This document shows, one piece after another, positions 6,553 to 6,918 of a stretch of 6,918 nt of DNA (position 1 is the first letter of the stretch; every line of letters starts with the position of its first letter). The notes below the pieces were generated by a model. The model was not told the origin of the DNA. It made no database searches and worked only from the letters and a program-made list of their open reading frames with translations. A program made the translations under genes and the position numbers. This DNA is from DATFGK01 sp046712825 (GTDB lineage Bacteria; Actinomycetota; AC-67), in NCBI GenBank assembly GCA_046712825.1, contig JBKKCR010000281.1, positions 1-6,918 of the forward strand. The letters run 5' to 3'.

Positions 6553-6794
6553 TTGTCGAGCAGGGTCTCTACGAAGTACTCATCGTGCTTCCGGCTAACG
6601 TCACTCAGTCCTGAGCGACCCTTGCCGATGGCGGCAAGCGCGCGCCGGTAGCGCGTCTCTCCCTCACCCCGATGCAGGAGCGACTCGTCCACGGCCCTTC
6701 GGATCAACTCGGCCATCGAAACGCCTTGCTCCGCAGCGAGCCTCCGCAAGGCCACGGCCTGCGATTCCTCTAGCTGGATCTGCGTTCGGATCAT
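6549..6794 (-). CDS. vapB: VapB-type ribbon-helix-helix antitoxin
   Basis: An 81-residue antitoxin. The ATG at 6794-6792 was chosen because the DNA-binding beta strand begins directly after it (MIRTQIQLEE), as in ribbon-helix-helix proteins. A longer frame reaching back beyond 6854 adds an unrelated Cys/His/Tyr-containing tail and would consume the promoter region. Residues about 3-9 form the ribbon, about 11-22 helix 1 and about 26-40 helix 2 (VSMAELIRRAVDE), together the CopG/Arc-type dimer. The charged C-terminus (about 58-78, including SDVSRKHDEYF) is the part expected to wrap and block the VapC active site. Members of this group repress their own operon as a VapBC complex, and inverted repeats lie directly over this gene's start. 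It overlaps vapC by 4 nt. The family is secure; the vapB name rests on the fold and the PIN-domain partner. Confidence 0.92.
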   Translation of the reverse strand: MIRTQIQLEESQAVALRRLAAEQGVSMAELIRRAVDESLLHRGEGETRYRRALAAIGKGRSGLSDVSRKHDEYFVETLLDK

Positions 6795-6832
6795 GTAAGC
6801 ATGATAACACATACCGCTTACACGATTACATG
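6792..6832 (-). promoter_or_regulatory. vapBC promoter/operator with inverted repeats, predicted leaderless start
   Basis: An AT-rich island (15 G/C among the 39 bases 6794-6832) in GC-rich surroundings. A perfect 7-bp inverted repeat, TGTAAGC (6794-6800) and GCTTACA (6816-6822), has arms 22 bp apart centre to centre, about two helical turns. A second 7-bp pair is CATGTAA (6792-6798) and TTACATG (6826-6832). On the minus strand a -10-like TATCAT (6806-6801) sits between the first pair of arms and ends 6 nt before the ATG of vapB. Transcription should then begin at the A of the start codon, giving a leaderless mRNA; no SD is visible. The -35 region is weak. Binding here by VapB or VapBC would cover the -10 box and start site, the expected autorepression. 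Confidence 0.6.
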
Positions 6833-6918
6833 CTGAAAAGCTGTGCGGCGCCACGGATCGGATCGCCGACCAGGGATATGGAACCCGCGTGAAGTGTCGT
6901 TGGTGTCCATCGCTCGAG
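6833..6918. other. Upstream flank of vapBC, no gene supported
   Basis: The last 86 bases hold no complete gene. Reading frames are open to the edge on both strands, which means little at this GC content. A rightward GTG at 6889 would encode MKCRWCPSLE before the window ends, a zinc-ribbon-like CxxC start, but ten codons are too few to call. Confidence 0.3.

Noticed and set aside
6552..6854. Longer antitoxin starting at 6854
   Set aside because: The extra 20 residues do not resemble an RHH N-terminus and would cover the promoter/operator. MIRTQIQLEE at 6794 is the canonical beginning.
6889..6918. Possible divergent gene starting GTG 6889 with MKCRWC
   Set aside because: Only ten codons are visible before the window ends. 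The CxxC start and a GGA about 6 nt upstream are suggestive but insufficient.

Overview
The window is GC-rich, densely coding DNA of actinobacterial character. The evidence is frequent GTG starts, very short or overlapping gene junctions, and an LLM flavoprotein + SDR + IclR gene complement. Weak or absent Shine-Dalgarno sequences and -10-like boxes placed directly before start codons point the same way. The phylum is an inference from style; no rRNA or tRNA marker is present.

Left part (1-3650, + strand): four genes in a tight series that look like one operon. They are a luciferase-like (LLM class) flavin-dependent monooxygenase whose N-terminus lies off the window (1-984), a short-chain dehydrogenase/reductase (987-1781), an SGNH/GDSL-type esterase or acyltransferase with an N-terminal beta-rich domain (1786-2763) and an IclR-family regulator (2763-3650). 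Junctions are 2 bp, 4 bp and a 1-bp stop/start overlap. A dehydrogenase, a flavin monooxygenase and an esterase together could carry out alcohol -> ketone -> ester/lactone -> acid + alcohol (a type II Baeyer-Villiger-like route). IclR would be the local, probably substrate-responsive, regulator. The substrate cannot be read from the sequence.

Middle (3651-4899, + strand): a short gap ends in a perfect 6-bp hairpin that overlaps the GTG start of a soluble hybrid histidine kinase. The kinase has a HisKA, a HATPase and a C-terminal receiver domain, with no recognisable sensor domain and no output domain.

Right part (4973-6918, - strand): a convergent junction leads to a flavoprotein of the sulfide:quinone oxidoreductase / flavocytochrome c sulfide dehydrogenase / NDH-2 superfamily that keeps two cysteines at the redox-pair positions. 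Behind it, in the same direction, lies a complete VapBC-type toxin-antitoxin module: a ribbon-helix-helix antitoxin overlapping a PIN-domain toxin by 4 bp. The antitoxin is preceded by an AT-rich promoter/operator with inverted repeats and a predicted leaderless start. No mobile element, CRISPR array or RNA gene was found. No gene-free stretch exceeds 300 bases.
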